From positions 44,732,279 through 44,796,278 of the forward strand of contig CM043970.1 in the NCBI GenBank assembly GCA_014529385.2: a DNA stretch of 64,000 nucleotides, given 5' to 3'. Shown piece by piece: positions 22,281 to 35,880 of the stretch. Position 1 is the stretch's first letter; the number at the start of each line of letters is the position of its first letter. The stretch comes from Adiantum capillus-veneris. Lineage: Eukaryota; Streptophyta; Polypodiopsida; Polypodiales; Pteridaceae. The notes below the pieces were generated by a model that was not told where the DNA came from, searched no databases, and saw only the letters and a list, made by a program, of their open reading frames with translations. The position numbers and the translations under genes were made by a program.

Positions 22281-22285
22281 CTCAT
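21954..22285. repeat. microsatellite palindrome (CT)(CA)-AT core-(TG)(AG), then (AT)n(AAT)n
   Basis: The left arm (CT)n then (CA)n to 22040 mirrors the right arm (TG)n then (AG)n to about 22159 around an AT-rich core that is itself partly palindromic. (AT)n and (AAT)n follow at 22228-22279. Confidence 0.9.
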
Positions 22286-22844
22286 GTATCAACTTTCTTG
22301 GCTAATTGAACAACAGAATCTTAGAAATTATGATTGGAATATTATGTGATATTCAAGTATGCAAATCTTCATAAATTATATACCATGTACACCAAGGTTA
22401 TACATCCCGTCTATAGATCCTACAACAATTAGGCCATGCTACGAGCAAAAAAATGTATCACATCTACGTCATTTGCCAACCAATGAACATTAAAGAATAA
22501 CCATCTCAATGGAACAATATAGCAACTTAAAGCAGCCAACAATTACTTTATGTTTCAAAAAGGTTATAAGGATAAACACATTGATGTGGGTGGATTTTCA
22601 TTGGATTGTCTTCTTAAAGGGTTTATATGTCATCTCCTCCATTTTTCTATATGAGATGTCACTATTGATAGTTAGTTATCATAGTTGCCTTATCATAGCT
22701 TTGGAGGATGATCTTAGTTAATAATGAAGTACCCAAGAATATATTTGACACTACCTCATCGATGCATAGAGAATGTTTGCACATGCTTTCACCTTGAGGA
22801 AAGATGAGGGAGGATAGTGTCACGGACTTATCTTGGCTTCTAAT
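22286..22844. other. no gene recognised; probable body of the Helitron ending at 22878
   Basis: AT-rich, short frames only. The 5' end of the Helitron could not be located. Confidence 0.4.
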
Positions 22845-22878
22845 AAGCCGCCGCAGCAATGTGCAGGTCACATACTAG
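22845..22878 (+). mobile_element. Helitron 3' terminus, second copy
   Basis: GCCGCAGCAATGTGCAGG then TCACATA and CTAG (22875-22878) followed by T. It aligns with 848-876; the stem has one mismatch, so this copy is older or diverged. Confidence 0.55.
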
Positions 22879-23419
22879 TCTCTTTTATACAAAAAAAAAA
22901 AGTCTTTTGACATTTTGCTATCATAGGTCTTTTCATTTCCTAATGTCACCCTTCACTTATGCTCTTAGGATGTTTTATTTATTTTTTTATTTCTCCAAGA
23001 TTGGGGAGACCTAATTGACCCATGTGATATGATACATCTTTTGAAAAGTGTCTAGCCCAGTAAATGTATTGGCTCATACCACCTTTACGTGTTGAAATAA
23101 GTGAGCTATCTCATTCATGACACAAAAAATGACACTCTAGTCTCTCCCTTTCCATCGTAGGTAATGCTTGGTTTTGATTGTATACAAGAACAAGAAGGTA
23201 ATTCATGCTCACTACCTTATAAGATAGGATTTCTTCAGCTATAAAGAGTCGGTTGCAAGAGTAGCACATGAAGACCTATAAAGATTATTAGTGACAAAGG
23301 AAGATATACGAGCACATGAGCAATCCAATCTCTCCACAAAATGTCTTCACCTAACATAAATTTTTCTCAATGAGATAGTGAGAGTATGAAACATTGCCAC
23401 TACCAATGTCTTGTAATTG
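22879..23419. other. no gene recognised
   Basis: AT-rich sequence without domain-like frames. Confidence 0.5.
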
Positions 23420-23720
23420 TTAATGGAGATATATGGGGTGACCGCCACCTAAGCCAACCACGATGTATCTAAGCCAAAGATGATTAATTGGAACTATGAA
23501 GCTCATCTTGTACTCATATTCTACAATGAATAGTGGCCATAGAAAGCTACTCTTTAGTCTATCATCACTTGTAAATGTTACAAAGCATGTAGCAAAGCTA
23601 CTTGTGAACACAATATGGGGGGTCATAGCTTAGTCTTTAACTATAAATATATATCAATCCAAAAGAAAGATCCATCCTTGGGATAAAGCAATCCCTTAAT
23701 GTCTAAGGTCACTCAAGCAG
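23420..23720 (-). pseudogene. copia RNase H remnant
   Basis: The reverse peptide EYEYKMSFIVPINHLWLRYIV matches the EAEYKA ... E-x2-WLR segment of the copia RNase H at 42650-42720. Just to the right, CTTGGGATAAAGCAATCCC parallels the equivalent place at 5955. Heavily decayed; no LTR seen nearby. Confidence 0.45.
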
Positions 23721-24856
23721 TAAACAGTGTGCCACGATTACTTTGCAAAAAATGATTTAATTCAAGTCACATTCATTAAATATGCTCCAATCAAAGGGTA
23801 GGAATGACCTTGTCTTTTGTGTCATAAAATTGATCCCAAAGTAGGTGTACAAATTATGAATAATCAAGACCTCACAAGAATGGAAGATTAGAAGTCAGCA
23901 TACATTGGTAATATCAAAATATTACATACATGGGTCCAAAAGATCACGATCAGTGCATTAAATGCTTGCATGTCATGCCCACAAAAAGAAAAAAGAATTT
24001 TACCATACATACATAAGGCAAGGAGGGGCAATCGTCTTCATCAAGTTATTATAAACCATAGGGAACGTGCCCATCTCCTATATACTTGTTTTCTCCTCTA
24101 GTGTTTAAGGGTTATGATATGCTTCTCCTCCAATGTCAAGCGGTCAAGTTTGATTCTCCTTTAGCACAGGGGTCACCTGGTTTTGGATTTGCAATGCATC
24201 AAAATAAATTCATTACCTTCAATTTTTCAATAATAGTCGCGTCATGATGATCATGTTGCAAAATAGCACGTGGATTTCAAACATTGGGTGTTTGAACACT
24301 TTTACTTTCGGTGGTGAGCTTGAAATATGGATAGAGCTCCTTCTCACATTGTACATTGCTAGTCTCTTTGCATTCACTATGCTTGCACATAAGAAATGAA
24401 TTCTCTCCACCAAATCATAGGTACATATTTTCTTGCCATGAATACTTTTGGTGGAAGATTTGTATCCTTTAGTGAATAACCTGCTTGATGAGCTGCTTCA
24501 ACTACAACCTTACACTTTCATGCTCTCAACTATGTTCTAGCTTCACAAAGGTTTTTCTACTTTTCTATCCTTGTTGGCATTCCTCTTAAGAGTCACATCA
24601 ACCTAGCAGCTTTGTCCTAGTTGCTTACGAGCAGTGGTTTTCCCTCTCATGCATCCAAGGTGTTGCGCCTCTTGTATGCCACCAACTAAATTATAAAGAC
24701 ACATACTATAGCCTTATATCCATCTACTTGTACATCATACCCAAAAGAAAACTTTTCCAAGCTTCACACTCTGCTACATTCCCATGACAAGAGATACCCT
24801 TGCTCTGTAATTAATGTTGCGGTTAAAAAGTCATGAAAATGAAAAGCCTCTAGGGA
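23721..24856. other. no gene recognised
   Basis: Only short frames, none with recognisable domains. Confidence 0.5.
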
Positions 24857-24962
24857 GGATTTGTTGGGTTCTAAGGGTTCATATGTATTGATTGCTTGCA
24901 GGATTTGTAGGGTTCTAAGGGTTCACATGTATTGATTGCTTGCAAGATTTGGAGGGTTCACA
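24857..24962. repeat. tandem repeat, 44-bp unit, about 2.4 copies
   Basis: GGATTTGTTGGGTTCTAAGG-type units start at 24857, 24901 and (partial) 24945. Confidence 0.75.
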
Positions 24963-25082
24963 AGTAGCGAACGCTTGTAGGAGCTAAGGAAGGTACACAA
25001 GTGCTACTATCTATAGGCATGTGGTTGGCCTTGCCAAATGGAGCTTTCTCACATGGCCATTGATTGGCCCTTGCCCACAAAA

Positions 25083-25190
25083 GTGTTTTCCTAACACTAC
25101 TTCCCCCCTTTGAACAAGATTTTGTCCTAAGAAAAGGAAGGAATTTTTTTTAAAATCACACTAATGTTCTCCCAAGTGGAACCTTCCTTA
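25083..25190 (-). pseudogene. gypsy chromovirus 3' end with polypurine tract, fragment
   Basis: The reverse strand reads as the end of a chromovirus polyprotein (compare ATWENI ... KFPTF at 57308-57400), then a purine tract (AAAGGGGGGAAGTAG) and TGTTAGG as a possible LTR start. It parallels 57300-57420. Confidence 0.35.
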
Positions 25191-27730
25191 GGTCTATTGT
25201 TGCACTTGACCAAAAACATTGTAAACATCATAAAAGCATAGTTTTCACAATTTGCAATGCAAATTGAGGAGAATTAAATAGAAAATTAGAATGCTTCTAT
25301 CATAAACACTTCATAAATGTGTTAATCCACTTGTTGCAAAGAACAATAGGTGAATATTAAGAACCATTAGGTCTCCCCAATCTCAGAAAAATAAAAATTC
25401 TTTCAAAACATATTAAGTGCATAAATGAAGAGAAAGATGAAGGTGGAAATTCAAAATACAAATGAAAGGTGGAAAGTCAAAAGACCTTTTGTGCCCATAT
25501 AAATAGGTGTTTTTCTTCTCTTTCATTTTTTCTTTAGCGTTTTCTTCTCTTCTCTTTAGCAATTTTTTTGTTCTCTCTCTCTCTCTCTCTCTCGTAATGT
25601 TGTATCCGTCCTTTTGCTAATGTTGTTGCAACTCTATGTGCTTTGTCATTGCCTGCTGTTATGTGCTATAAACTAACACATCGTTTTTCTTGTTGTTGAG
25701 AGGAATCTTTGAATTAGGAATACCTTTTAATTTTTTTTAAGCCATTAGGAATACCTTCTAATTAAGAATATTAAGAACCATAATTAGGTAGGACATAAAG
25801 TCATCCCTAGGTTCTACCATACAACTAGCTATAATATTTTCATACTTCTTATCTTGCCACTTTTGCAAGCATAATCGTCATCTTTTTGTAGCAAATCACA
25901 CACATCCTGTGCGAATCGATACGAAAGTCCTTATGAGCGCACATGGTTGCTTGGCGGCCTTTAAACCCATGACCCAGGTCATGGAGGAAACAAAGAATCA
26001 ACCAACCAAGCTAGCTTCTTTGGACAACATAACCATCATCTTATCCAAATAGAGAAGCTTTGGCATGTAATTGTCTATAAATAGAGAGTGCTACAATGAT
26101 CCTAGTGATTAGCACTATAGGATTTGTTCTGACACATATGAAAATTGACACCCGTGTCTAGTCCATGCACATGTGGAAGATGTCTCATATACCGATGTCA
26201 ATAACTCAACCATCCTTGGTCTCATTTGTAAAAAGGAGTTTGTATTTATGTGGCTAAACTAAACTCCATGAGTTTTCAAACAATATCATCTAGCCTTGTG
26301 GTTGATAACAAGTGCCATAGAGAAGATCTCTACCCTTGCAATCATGGGATGCTCATAATCAAATATTTCTTGCAAGCTTTTAAAAAACATGCATTACAGA
26401 ATAAAAGTAGTTTAATGTTAATTGTTTCCTTAGTTGCTACCTTTGTAGTTATGTCCGTGTTTGTCATAGATGGATATTCTATGTGATGAAGCTTCTAAAA
26501 AGGAGATTTCAAATGGTAAGAGTAAAATGAGCATACATGCACTTCTTGTCTCACAGTTAAGATGAATCTCAAACCTTTACTTGTAGGTTTGAGTGCTTTG
26601 ATAACTCATAAGAAAAGCTACCAAGAGTGTAACATGAATGGTATAGGCACTATCAGTGTATAGCATGAACATAAGCCCCTTGTTGGCAAGTTGAGTCATC
26701 CTATTAGCTTATAATTCTTTTTCATGAGTTTGGATCATTGTGATATCCCATGACCCTTGTTCTCAATATAAATCTTCATTTATGTCTTAAAACATTTAGT
26801 ATGCCATTGCATGGAATTTAATGAGATACATACCATTGCATAAAACATGGAGCATATCAATGGAATGCTTAACTAGATTAGTAAAAATAAATGTCACCAA
26901 GATTGGGTTTCTATGGTTCTAACTATAGTTATTGAGGAGAGAAAAAAACCTATGATCTATTGCGTGCTTATTAGAATGATGAGGCTTAATAATAAATGAG
27001 TCATTGTTTGTCCATAGATGCAAAATAAGCGCCTAAAAAAAGCCATTTATATCCAAAACATAGTAAAAAATATACATAGGGCAAAATTAAAGCCAATCAA
27101 AAACCTTGTGGGTACCCTTATGCATAATTTCTTAGCACCTCATGCAAAAGTCATAACTAAAAACCTGTGACCATGTTGAGCATTGAATTGTCAAACTTGG
27201 ACTACCTAATGGACTCTTGCGCTTGGATAAAAAAAATTACCACAATTTTGATTGCAATCGTACAATTTAGAGATGTTAAAAGTTTTCCATGAGCATAAGA
27301 TTTGATTTAGCTAAGTGGATAGATAGACTTGATGGAGGTTTATATTGGGAAAACATTAGTGCTCAAGATTAAGAAAATATTATTCATTATAATTTTTGAG
27401 GACAAAAGTCTTCTCTAAGTGGGAAAGAAATGTGAAGATAATGGGTGTCCATTGGTACGAACCCCATGCCTAGTAGCCACAAGCTTAGTAGGGCTAAGAG
27501 CCTATTGGAAGCACATACGTAAAGGGGTCCTATTTATAGAGGCATCATTGGCTATAAAATGGAGGTTGTGTGGATAGATCAAAGTGCATTCTCAGAGTTC
27601 TTAGAGTGAGAGGTCATTACTTTGGAGTCATTTCCTCACAAAATTTGTGAAGAAGTTTAATAGGAAGCCGAAAGTGGGTAGACATGGCTCTAGAAAATAT
27701 GTTGTTCTTTTTTCCTCCTAGTATAAAAGT
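25191..27730. other. no gene recognised
   Basis: About 2.5 kb of AT-rich sequence with a (CT)n tract near 25574-25595 and no domain-like frames. Confidence 0.5.
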
Positions 27731-27945
27731 CTATTTGTAGGTTTGCAATATTATTGAAAGAAGATCCTGAAAGTCCATAACAGACCGATCCCCTTGGCTC
27801 TCAAAAGTGGGAAGTGATCTATTAAATCCAATTTGGAGAGTAGTTGCAAGAAAAGTAAACGACAAGGTACTCATACATTTGACCCACTTTTGGGACATCC
27901 TCTCTCCATCACTGAATAGTTCTTCTCCATTTTGCAAAAAGTCTT

Positions 27946-28470
27946 CTACTGGCATAATAAACCGGATTGAAACGGCCGTTTACTGTCTCTTGCACCCATC
28001 CACAAAGACATGGAAATCCTATCCCAACCCGAAGGTAACGAAATAGGTGCTCTAGTCAGCATCAGTTTAAGGCGGTAGAAAGCCAAATCACATTCTGGAG
28101 TACATTTAAAATAATTTCTTGTCAACATGTGTCATGGAATTCAGTGGCACCACAATATGCGCCAAAAACTGTAGATATCAGGCATACCAGTGAATCTAAC
28201 CAAGAAACCTCAGGGTTGCCTTTGGTGAATTAGGTGGAAGTGCTTGCATAATGGCCTCAATCTTGCTAGGATCTACCGCAATGCCATCCTTGGAGATGAT
28301 ATGGCCCAACAATAGTCCAATGGCCACCACAAATACACATTTTATCGGATTAAGGCCCAAACTAGTTTCTTGACGTTTCTTGAAACAAAATTGCAAATGA
28401 TGTAAATGCTTTGATTTATGCCCAATGTGCATAAAATCAATGGTGTATGGACTAAATATCTTTGTAAGCA
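27946..28470 (-). pseudogene. Ty3/gypsy RT thumb fragment
   Basis: Reverse frames carry HLHHLQFCF, LGLNPIKCVF, GLLLGHIISKDGIAVDPSKIEAI and RFLG (28196-28474), then CTPECDLAFYRLK (27946-28128), the standard order of the gypsy RT C-terminal half. It abuts copia integrase sequence at its upstream edge. No other gypsy domains are present. Confidence 0.6.
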
Positions 28471-30462
28471 ACATGTTTTTCCTTTGAGCAACACCATTTT
28501 ACTGAGGTGTATACGGCACTATACATTGGTGTTTTATCCCACGACTAGCAAGAAATGTATTAAACTCATGAGACATATATTCCCCTCCTTGATGTGAATC
28601 GAGGGTGCCTATAGAACATTTAGAGACATTCTCATCCATAGCAAGAAATTTCTTGAAGCACATAAAAACTTCAAACTTAGCTTTAAGTAGATACACGCAT
28701 GCATGCTTGAAGTACTCATCAATAAAAGTCACGAAGTACAAGTAATTACCTAAGGACGGACCTTGCATAGGCCCACAAACATCATTATGCACAAGCTGAA
28801 ACATCCGTGTAGACCTTATTGAACCATCCTTTGGAAACTTCAAACACTGCATGTTTCCCAGAATGCAGCCTTCACAAACATGCTTCACAGGTGCTTCAAG
28901 AGGCGGAAAAGAAGAAATCATATCAAATTTTTGCAAACACAGCAAACTGACAAAATTCAGAAGCCCAAAACGTACTTACCAAAGTTTTGCATTTGAAACA
29001 GCCTTTGAATCCACAACTTCATTTGCAAAATTTGTCCCATACTTGTCTTACAAAGTGAGCTTATACAACCAATGTCATAAAATGCCATATGCAGCAATTT
29101 CATCACCAAAACTGAGATCATGAATTGTACATCTGTCATCCACAAATTTGACAACAAGACCAAGTCTAGCAAGTGGAGATACAGAAAAAAGGTTGTTTTT
29201 TATTCTAGGTACATAAAGTGCATCAACAAGTGCAAAAGAGCTACCATTCATAGTAGTCAGCACAATATTTCCAACTCCCTTGACCAAATAAGAGGCATTG
29301 TTGGCACAATTGACTATATTCCCATGAGGGATAGCCTCGAGAGATGTAAACAAGCCATGATGAGAAGAAATGTGCTTTGTAGCCACACATGAGAATCTGT
29401 ACCAGCTGATATACATGTGTCATGGACAGAATGATCATAAGTGCACTCTATATGAAAAGCTCGTTCTGCATCTACATCAACATCACAATCTCCTTTCACA
29501 AAATACTCTACAATAGCTACACTTGTAGTGGAACTAGGCTCTTTCTTCTTGGCCTCTTTTGCCTTCAATTTAGGAAACTACTTGATAAAGTGATCATTAG
29601 CCTTATAATAATGGCAACGCATCTTCTTTTTGATGTTTTCACTAGAATTCCTAGACAAGATTTTGCCAACAGAATCATTGGAGATAGGTGATTTTCCACT
29701 CGCATAAGAACCATGAGAAGTGGCCACACTACTGTTACCACTTTTTCTTTGAGCAGCAACAAAAGCCTGCTCAACTGCACGCTGTTTAGCCCTATTCTTT
29801 CTTGAAAGTGACCTTTGCAACAATAATGTGCATAATGCATCAAACTTGACAACATCAAGATATCCTTGGGTCATAAGTCTGCAAGTACTAACAAAAGTTT
29901 GGTAAGAATCTAGCAAAGCATCAAGAACAATTTGCACAAGGGAACTGTCAGAAATGACTTTGCCTGTAGAAATGAGTTGCTCATTAACATCCTTGATACC
30001 AGCAAGGAAAGTGTCCATGTCATCTTCCTCATGCATAATCTTTGATTCTAGCTCTTTATGCAACAATGCAATTTTAGCCTCATTGCGGCTTGCATAAAGA
30101 CCAGCCAGAATATCCCAAGCCTGTTTTGTAGATTTAGCTAAATAAATGTAAGGAATAATAGTGCGCTTCATAGATAATGCAATCAATGCATGAGCTTGCG
30201 CATGTATAACATCCCAACGAGACTACTCAGTTGTAGGCAAAACAACTTTCATAGTAGCAACTCTGCCACCAAAACTTGCCACATCCTCAACATGGCCTGT
30301 ATCCACAAAACCATGACATACATCAGTGTCCTACACAACATTCTAAATTACCTTAGAGACAAGAACATGTTGCATCATGTAAGGCCACACTGGGTAATTT
30401 TTCCCATCCAATTTATCTTCAACAGCGAACAAGTTGAACACATCTGTGTTGTTGTCAGCCAT
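28471..30462 (-). pseudogene. copia gag-protease-integrase fragment
   Basis: Same family as 38108-43285. On the reverse strand: start ATGGCTGACAACAACAC at 30462; gag (30186-29578) through AWDILAGLYASRNEAK and a zinc-knuckle remnant CHYYKANDHF (one Cys lost); protease region (29568-29314), with the spacer to GAG-pre-integrase; integrase (28945-28499) with HVCEGCILG, LVHNDVCGPM and KHQCIVPYTPQ. The frame ends in NGVAQRKN next to gypsy RT sequence. Multiple frameshifts and stops; no LTR recognised. Its first gag stop is at the same codon as in the 38-kb copy. Confidence 0.75.
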
Positions 30463-30569
30463 GGTGAGTGCTTGCACCTGATGTGAAAACTGCCTAAAAA
30501 AGAGGAGAAACAAGGCACCCTTGTCCAATCAAAAGGAGTGAGCCCACAGTCCCCCATGTAAATCATCCT

Positions 30570-32169
30570 TTATCAAGGCCGCTTACAAACACAACCAATC
30601 ACCACCAAGCATGCCGGATGCCCACCATCACAATACCACCGTGACAACCACACACGATAACACGCCACTGCCAATGAGCGCTCACAACCGCCCGTGGGGA
30701 GGGGAGAGGGAGGGAAGGCATCACCAAGCTCTCCCTCTCTTGCTTGGACACACAATGAGGAGATCACAACTCAATAAAAATACCCTAACATGCTCTCTTT
30801 TGTCAGTGCATGTGGGATCTTTCTTATGCCACATGGCACACCCATGTGAGGGCTACGCCTAAACACCCAAAAAATCCAAGTGTACCAAAATGAAAAAAAA
30901 ACTTTTTTTATGCCTCTTTGATCCTCAATAAAATTTTGCTCCACCATTTGATGACCAACCTGTAAAGCCATGTAAAGCTCCAGAATACAGGCTTCAAACC
31001 TCCAAATCTCCTCTGCACATTGATGCTTTTGAGACCACAAACCAAGGATCCAAGAATGGGAAAAAATTATTTGTCTCCTACCTCCCTTATTTTCTTGCCA
31101 GACTCAATCCAGTATAACTTGGTGCCCTTAACTCTGATTGGTGATCTATCACTTTCATCTCGCTTCATATGTCTCACACTATCTCTGCAAACGTTGGCAA
31201 GGTCAAGGAAAACCCCAATGGCACGTTGTCCAAAGCGGTCAAAAGGGTGCAAAACTAGGCCCCGACAAAACGTCATCTGCTCCTAGCTTGATCATCCGAA
31301 CTCCAATTGCAGATCTGAAAATACTGGCATGCTCCATAAATCAAGCACTTTAGATCTATCAACTCACATACACCTTGGCTAGCATGTTGCACTTGTCCAC
31401 CCCGACGGGGATCTACAAAGAAATTTTCGTTTAAACTGCCATATCTTGAGCTATACGCCTCTGATTGACAAACTGTTTGGAGCAACCTGAAGAGCACTTT
31501 GAAGACCATGTTCTACATCCTAAAATTTTCACTTGACAATATCAAGCATCTATTTTGATAATCCCCACCAATGAGCTCCTTGGCCAAAAAGAACCTCAAA
31601 AGACATACACATCTGGATCCATCTATTTGCCCTTGACGTTCATACCTGCTCTTGCACTTCACTGAATACCTTTGGATTCCCATAGCTTTGCTGTCTTCTT
31701 TTTCTAGCACCGAATCTCTTTGGCTATACCAACGTAATAAAGATATCAAGGTTGTCAAGAACAAGTATGGGAAGCAAGGTTAAACTCAGCAATAGCCTTT
31801 TGACAAGAAACATAGACTAAGGCCAAGTGAAATAAACAAGGGAGTCTAGATATTGGTCTATGAAAGGAGTCTTGAAAACCAGTATACAAAAGCGCTCTGA
31901 AAATGGTACATCACATTATCAAGCATGTAAATGATAATGCTACCTACAACCTAAGTGAGCTAGATGGAATATTGTTGAAGGTGCCAATAGCAGGGAAGTG
32001 GATTAAGCTCTTCGTCAAGAATTGTAAGATACTAGCTATACAAATGCCAAAGACAAAAAGATAGAAGTGCTCCTAAGCCTAGAGTCTTGACTCCCAATCT
32101 CAAATTTGTGTTGAAGTTAATGTATAGGAACTCTTGCCAAGCTCCAAGATATGAAGCTCTTATCTCATC
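30570..32169. other. no gene recognised
   Basis: Short reverse frames (30771-31040, 31067-31276, 31273-31509, 31513-31764) have no recognisable domains. It could be leader or LTR sequence of another element. Confidence 0.4.
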
Positions 32170-32402
32170 TTGCACTATGTAATCATGTTAATATATAACG
32201 TGAGCTCAAAAGGAGGGGTTTTAAAATGAAAAAATTTTAGGCAATTTAATAGAGACACATTAAAATAAGGCGTTTTTATATTCAATTTTGAGAAAAAATC
32301 CTAAAATAAGGGGTCATTTTATTAATTCAAACATGTTAAAAACGGGGTTTTTTTAATATCCCACGAACGCACATTATATGGGGGCATTGAACGGTGAAAC
32401 CC
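32170..32402. mobile_element. MITE-like inverted-repeat element, copy A
   Basis: It aligns along its length with 56147-56394: CACTATGTAATCATGTTAAT at the left, TATAACGTGAG, an AT-rich centre with AAAATAAGG, and ACGAACGCAC near the right. The ends are imperfect inverted repeats. Non-coding. 32403-33090 to the right has no recognisable gene. Confidence 0.6.
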
Positions 32403-33099
32403 ACGAAATCTTTCACTCTATACATGACCACATCACTAGATCCACAACTTAAAACTTTACAAGTCCAGTAAGACATAAGACATCCTTAGATTCAAAAAAC
32501 CTTAAAAGTGCTAGTAGATGTTGTCTCCTTAGTCCTCAAGAAATTTTGGATCCTTACCCCAACATTCATTTTTGGGACCTGTCTCCTCAAGGCTCAAGCA
32601 TATCTTCGCATTGCCTCAGAGAGATTAGTGCCTAAACTCAACCGCTTGTAAATTGCTCACACATGGCAGCTTGTAGTCACACATGTGCTAGATGTTAGGC
32701 CATTAGAGGAGGAGCCTAGCAACCATTGGATTTTGGAAGCAACATGCAAGCAGCAAGCATCACGAGAGAATTAGCCTCAAACTTAGCACTACACAATATG
32801 TACATTTATATTAAAAAATCACAACAAGTTAGCTGTAACTCTTGAGTCCTACCACATTTTGATTTTTTGAGAGTCTTACTAAAAAAAACACATTAGAGGT
32901 GTTACCTTAGGTGGTAGGACTGAAATTTCAATAACTATATATTGCCATACTGACAATTGTGAGTGGAGGTGTTGTATTAATCCATAAAGAAATGTTTCTA
33001 TGCCTTGAGAGGTCATAACATATGGTTCAAAGCTACACAACCCCTTACAAGCGGGAATCTCTTAAGTAGTTACATTTTGTGGATTGGTTGATTTCAGAA

Positions 33100-33510
33100 T
33101 CAATGGCAATCTTCACAGTTCTTATGTTTTCCAATAGAGATGATCACTTCTTTGCTTTCTTGAATAATCTCTTTGAAGCTGGTTGCTATCGAATGATCAT
33201 TTTTAAAGATACACTGGTTCCCAGCCTTCCAAACTTGCTTGAGATAGCAAAAGCAGACAATTTGAGTACATATTAGGATGGCTTGGCTTTTCCAAAACTT
33301 TCCTGCTAGGCGAGAGAGTAGGTCGTTCTTGAAAGATAGGATTTTCAAGGTCTTTTGAATCCATTCGTATACTTTTCCCGCGAGGCCTCTTGTAGCTATA
33401 TAGTGAAGGAGAAAGTAAAGGGGATCCTCACTAGCCGCTTTGAACCTTGAGCATATATAATAGCCTATTCTCTGGCTTCTATCTTGATCCTGGAAGGAAT
33501 AGACTCCCAT
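33100..33510 (-). pseudogene. LINE tail, third copy
   Basis: The longest intact of the three zf-RVT-like tails (136 codons): a Cys/His-poor zinc region (YICSRFKAASEDP, LLHYIATRGLAGKVYEW), then AGKFWKSQA, QIVCFCYLKQVWKAGNQCIF and FKEIIQESK. Closest to the copy at 4675. Upstream, 33511-34940 has only short frames and may hold more decayed LINE sequence. Confidence 0.55.
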
Positions 33511-34941
33511 AGCACCTTCTAGCTAGGGGCCACTTAGTGTCCCATATGTTGCTTATTACTGACACCCATTTAGATTCGGTCCAGTACTTCTACCACCACT
33601 TATTGAGTGGGAAGAATCAATCTAGTTTGAATATAAGGTTGCAGTAGATTTCTTTGTTTATGGTCCGGTGAATTTTCTTGCTCCAAGCCTTATATTTTAC
33701 CACCTTAGAAGTCATGCTCAAGTTTTAACAAAAGAACCTTACATTTTTTATATTTTGTAAAATTTGTCTTTGAAGGGCATTTCCAAAACTTTTCCTTCTT
33801 AGTGAAGGCTTATTTGCAAGGAACCATCCACTAGGAAGGGGTCTCTGACCAACTTGCTCTTCCTTGGGACGACCTATCACAAAAGAGCGAGGCATTCGCA
33901 GGGCTAGACCCCTAAGGAAGGGTTGCAATTTCTAGCACTAGATGAGTCTCTTCTTACGTGAGGCTTTTGTAGAGTCATGGGTGATTGTGTACTCTCAACT
34001 CCGAATGATGGCTAAAGCCACCAAATAGTGAAGTTGAGCAAAGTGAATGGACTTACCGGAGTGGCGTCTCTGTGGTCATATTCTCCAAGCATGGTATAGT
34101 TCTCCTCTTGTCCCTCATCTCTTCCATTGGATTCTCCATCCATCTTTTAGATCCTTAGTTTTCTTTATTGCTTTGTTACCTTCTCTATTGCAAAATAGTC
34201 ATAAAACATTGAGGCGCCTTCTTATCCTTGTGACCCAAACTTGATGGCCGCTTCCAAACGACATACCATGTCAGCCATTTTTCCAAAAGCCCTAATCCTA
34301 TTTGGGAAATCATGCAATATGCAACAATACCGCACAAGGGCAGGTGTCTTGTGATTTTGTCATAATTTATGATAGTGTAGATTATGAAATTCAACCATTA
34401 TGATTTTTCTAGAAAGAAAGGCACCATTTTGTGGGTTACTTTGTGTAGCACTGTATCTAGATCATGTTAGTCAATCTCATGCATATTTATGTATCTAGAT
34501 TGTGCATGCGGATTAGTGTTCTAAGAAAATTGATTTAAAGAATAAAGCTTAAAAATTAGGACCACTCAAAACGGTAAACTTGGAATGTCTATAAGAAGCA
34601 TCAACTTCATTTTGAGTCAACTATCATGGATTTGAAAAAGGCTCCCCTTATGTGATGCTACTTTAACGTCCTCCACATAGACTAAAATGCTATACACAAT
34701 AGCCCGCCTACCTTTTGTAGCAGCATCTTCATGCCATCACCCTTTGACATTATAGGAGAAAACCAGCATATGAGGGAAGCATGTGTGCACATAATGCATT
34801 TCTTACTATAATTTAACATTAGAGCCCTATGCTCTAGATCCCATTTTGAAAACTCTACACTCCTAAGCACTAAAGTCTTGAGCAATTCATGTATAAACTC
34901 TTGATTATTCAAATATTGCGAGGTTTGAAAACTCAAGAAAC

Positions 34942-35109
34942 TGCATACAAGCGCTTCCAAGACATACATACACATGGTTGCTACTATCACAAAACTAATA
35001 TGTTTGTTGATAACAAGTGATAAAATACATACGAGTGCTTCCAAGAAACACATATAGATGGTTGCTACTATCACAAAACTGTTTTGTTTGTTGATAACAA
35101 GTGATAAAA
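34942..35109. repeat. two-copy tandem duplication, 84-bp unit
   Basis: Copies start at 34942 and 35026, sharing GGTTGCTACTATCACAAAAC and TTTGTTGATAACAAGTGATA. A looser duplication relates 34820-34885 to 35286-35352 (CTATGCTCTAGA ... AAGCACTAAAGTCTTGAG). Confidence 0.8.
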
Positions 35110-35352
35110 CCATTAGGCCTACCCATAAGTTCTCAAATACTTTCCATAATGAAAGAGAGAGATAGAGAGAGCTCTCCACATTTCTAAGCTCAAGACCTTG
35201 TTTTTTTTTCACATCCCCAAGATCAAGACCTTGTTTTTTTTGCCATTAACTTAGGAAATTGAATTAGAAAATCATTTCTTTGCATTGGAGTCCTATGCTC
35301 TAGACCCCACTTTAAAAATTCTAGACTCCTAAGCACTAAAGTCTTGAGAAAT

Positions 35353-35865
35353 AGACCTCCCTTTGAAAATTTCTACATTGCTGTAAACCCCACTTTAAAA
35401 GCTCTACAGTTCTAAGCTCTAAAAACTCTAACTTTAGTATATAACCTCAATGTGCAAAACCTTCTCAAAATGAAAAGGTAACTCTTGAGATTTGTGGAGC
35501 CACCCATCACTATTATGCTAACTCTTTAAGAAGACCATCATTTAATACTTTCCATCAACTTATAAAATCACCCAAAAAAAAAAGATCACACTATCATTGA
35601 CTGGCCTCCCTCACATCTTGCCCACTATCTCCATAAGCCAATCACTGTTATTTTTTGCAATTCTAAAAAAAAAAAAAAAACTTTATTTTTAATCAAAAAT
35701 AGAAAACAATTCTAATGCCTTGCCCTTTGGGCGGGCCAAAAAGCATTCCATTCGCAAGCATTCTAAAAATATTAATAGATTTGGCATAGGGTTTTCCTAA
35801 CTAGCACGAATAAAGCGTTTCAATAGTGGGTGCAATCACAATGATTAAGGGGATAGGAATAGAGA
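35353..35865. other. no gene recognised
   Basis: AT-rich; A runs near 35575 and 35668. Confidence 0.5.
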
Positions 35866-35880
35866 GAGCTTTTGGAACGA

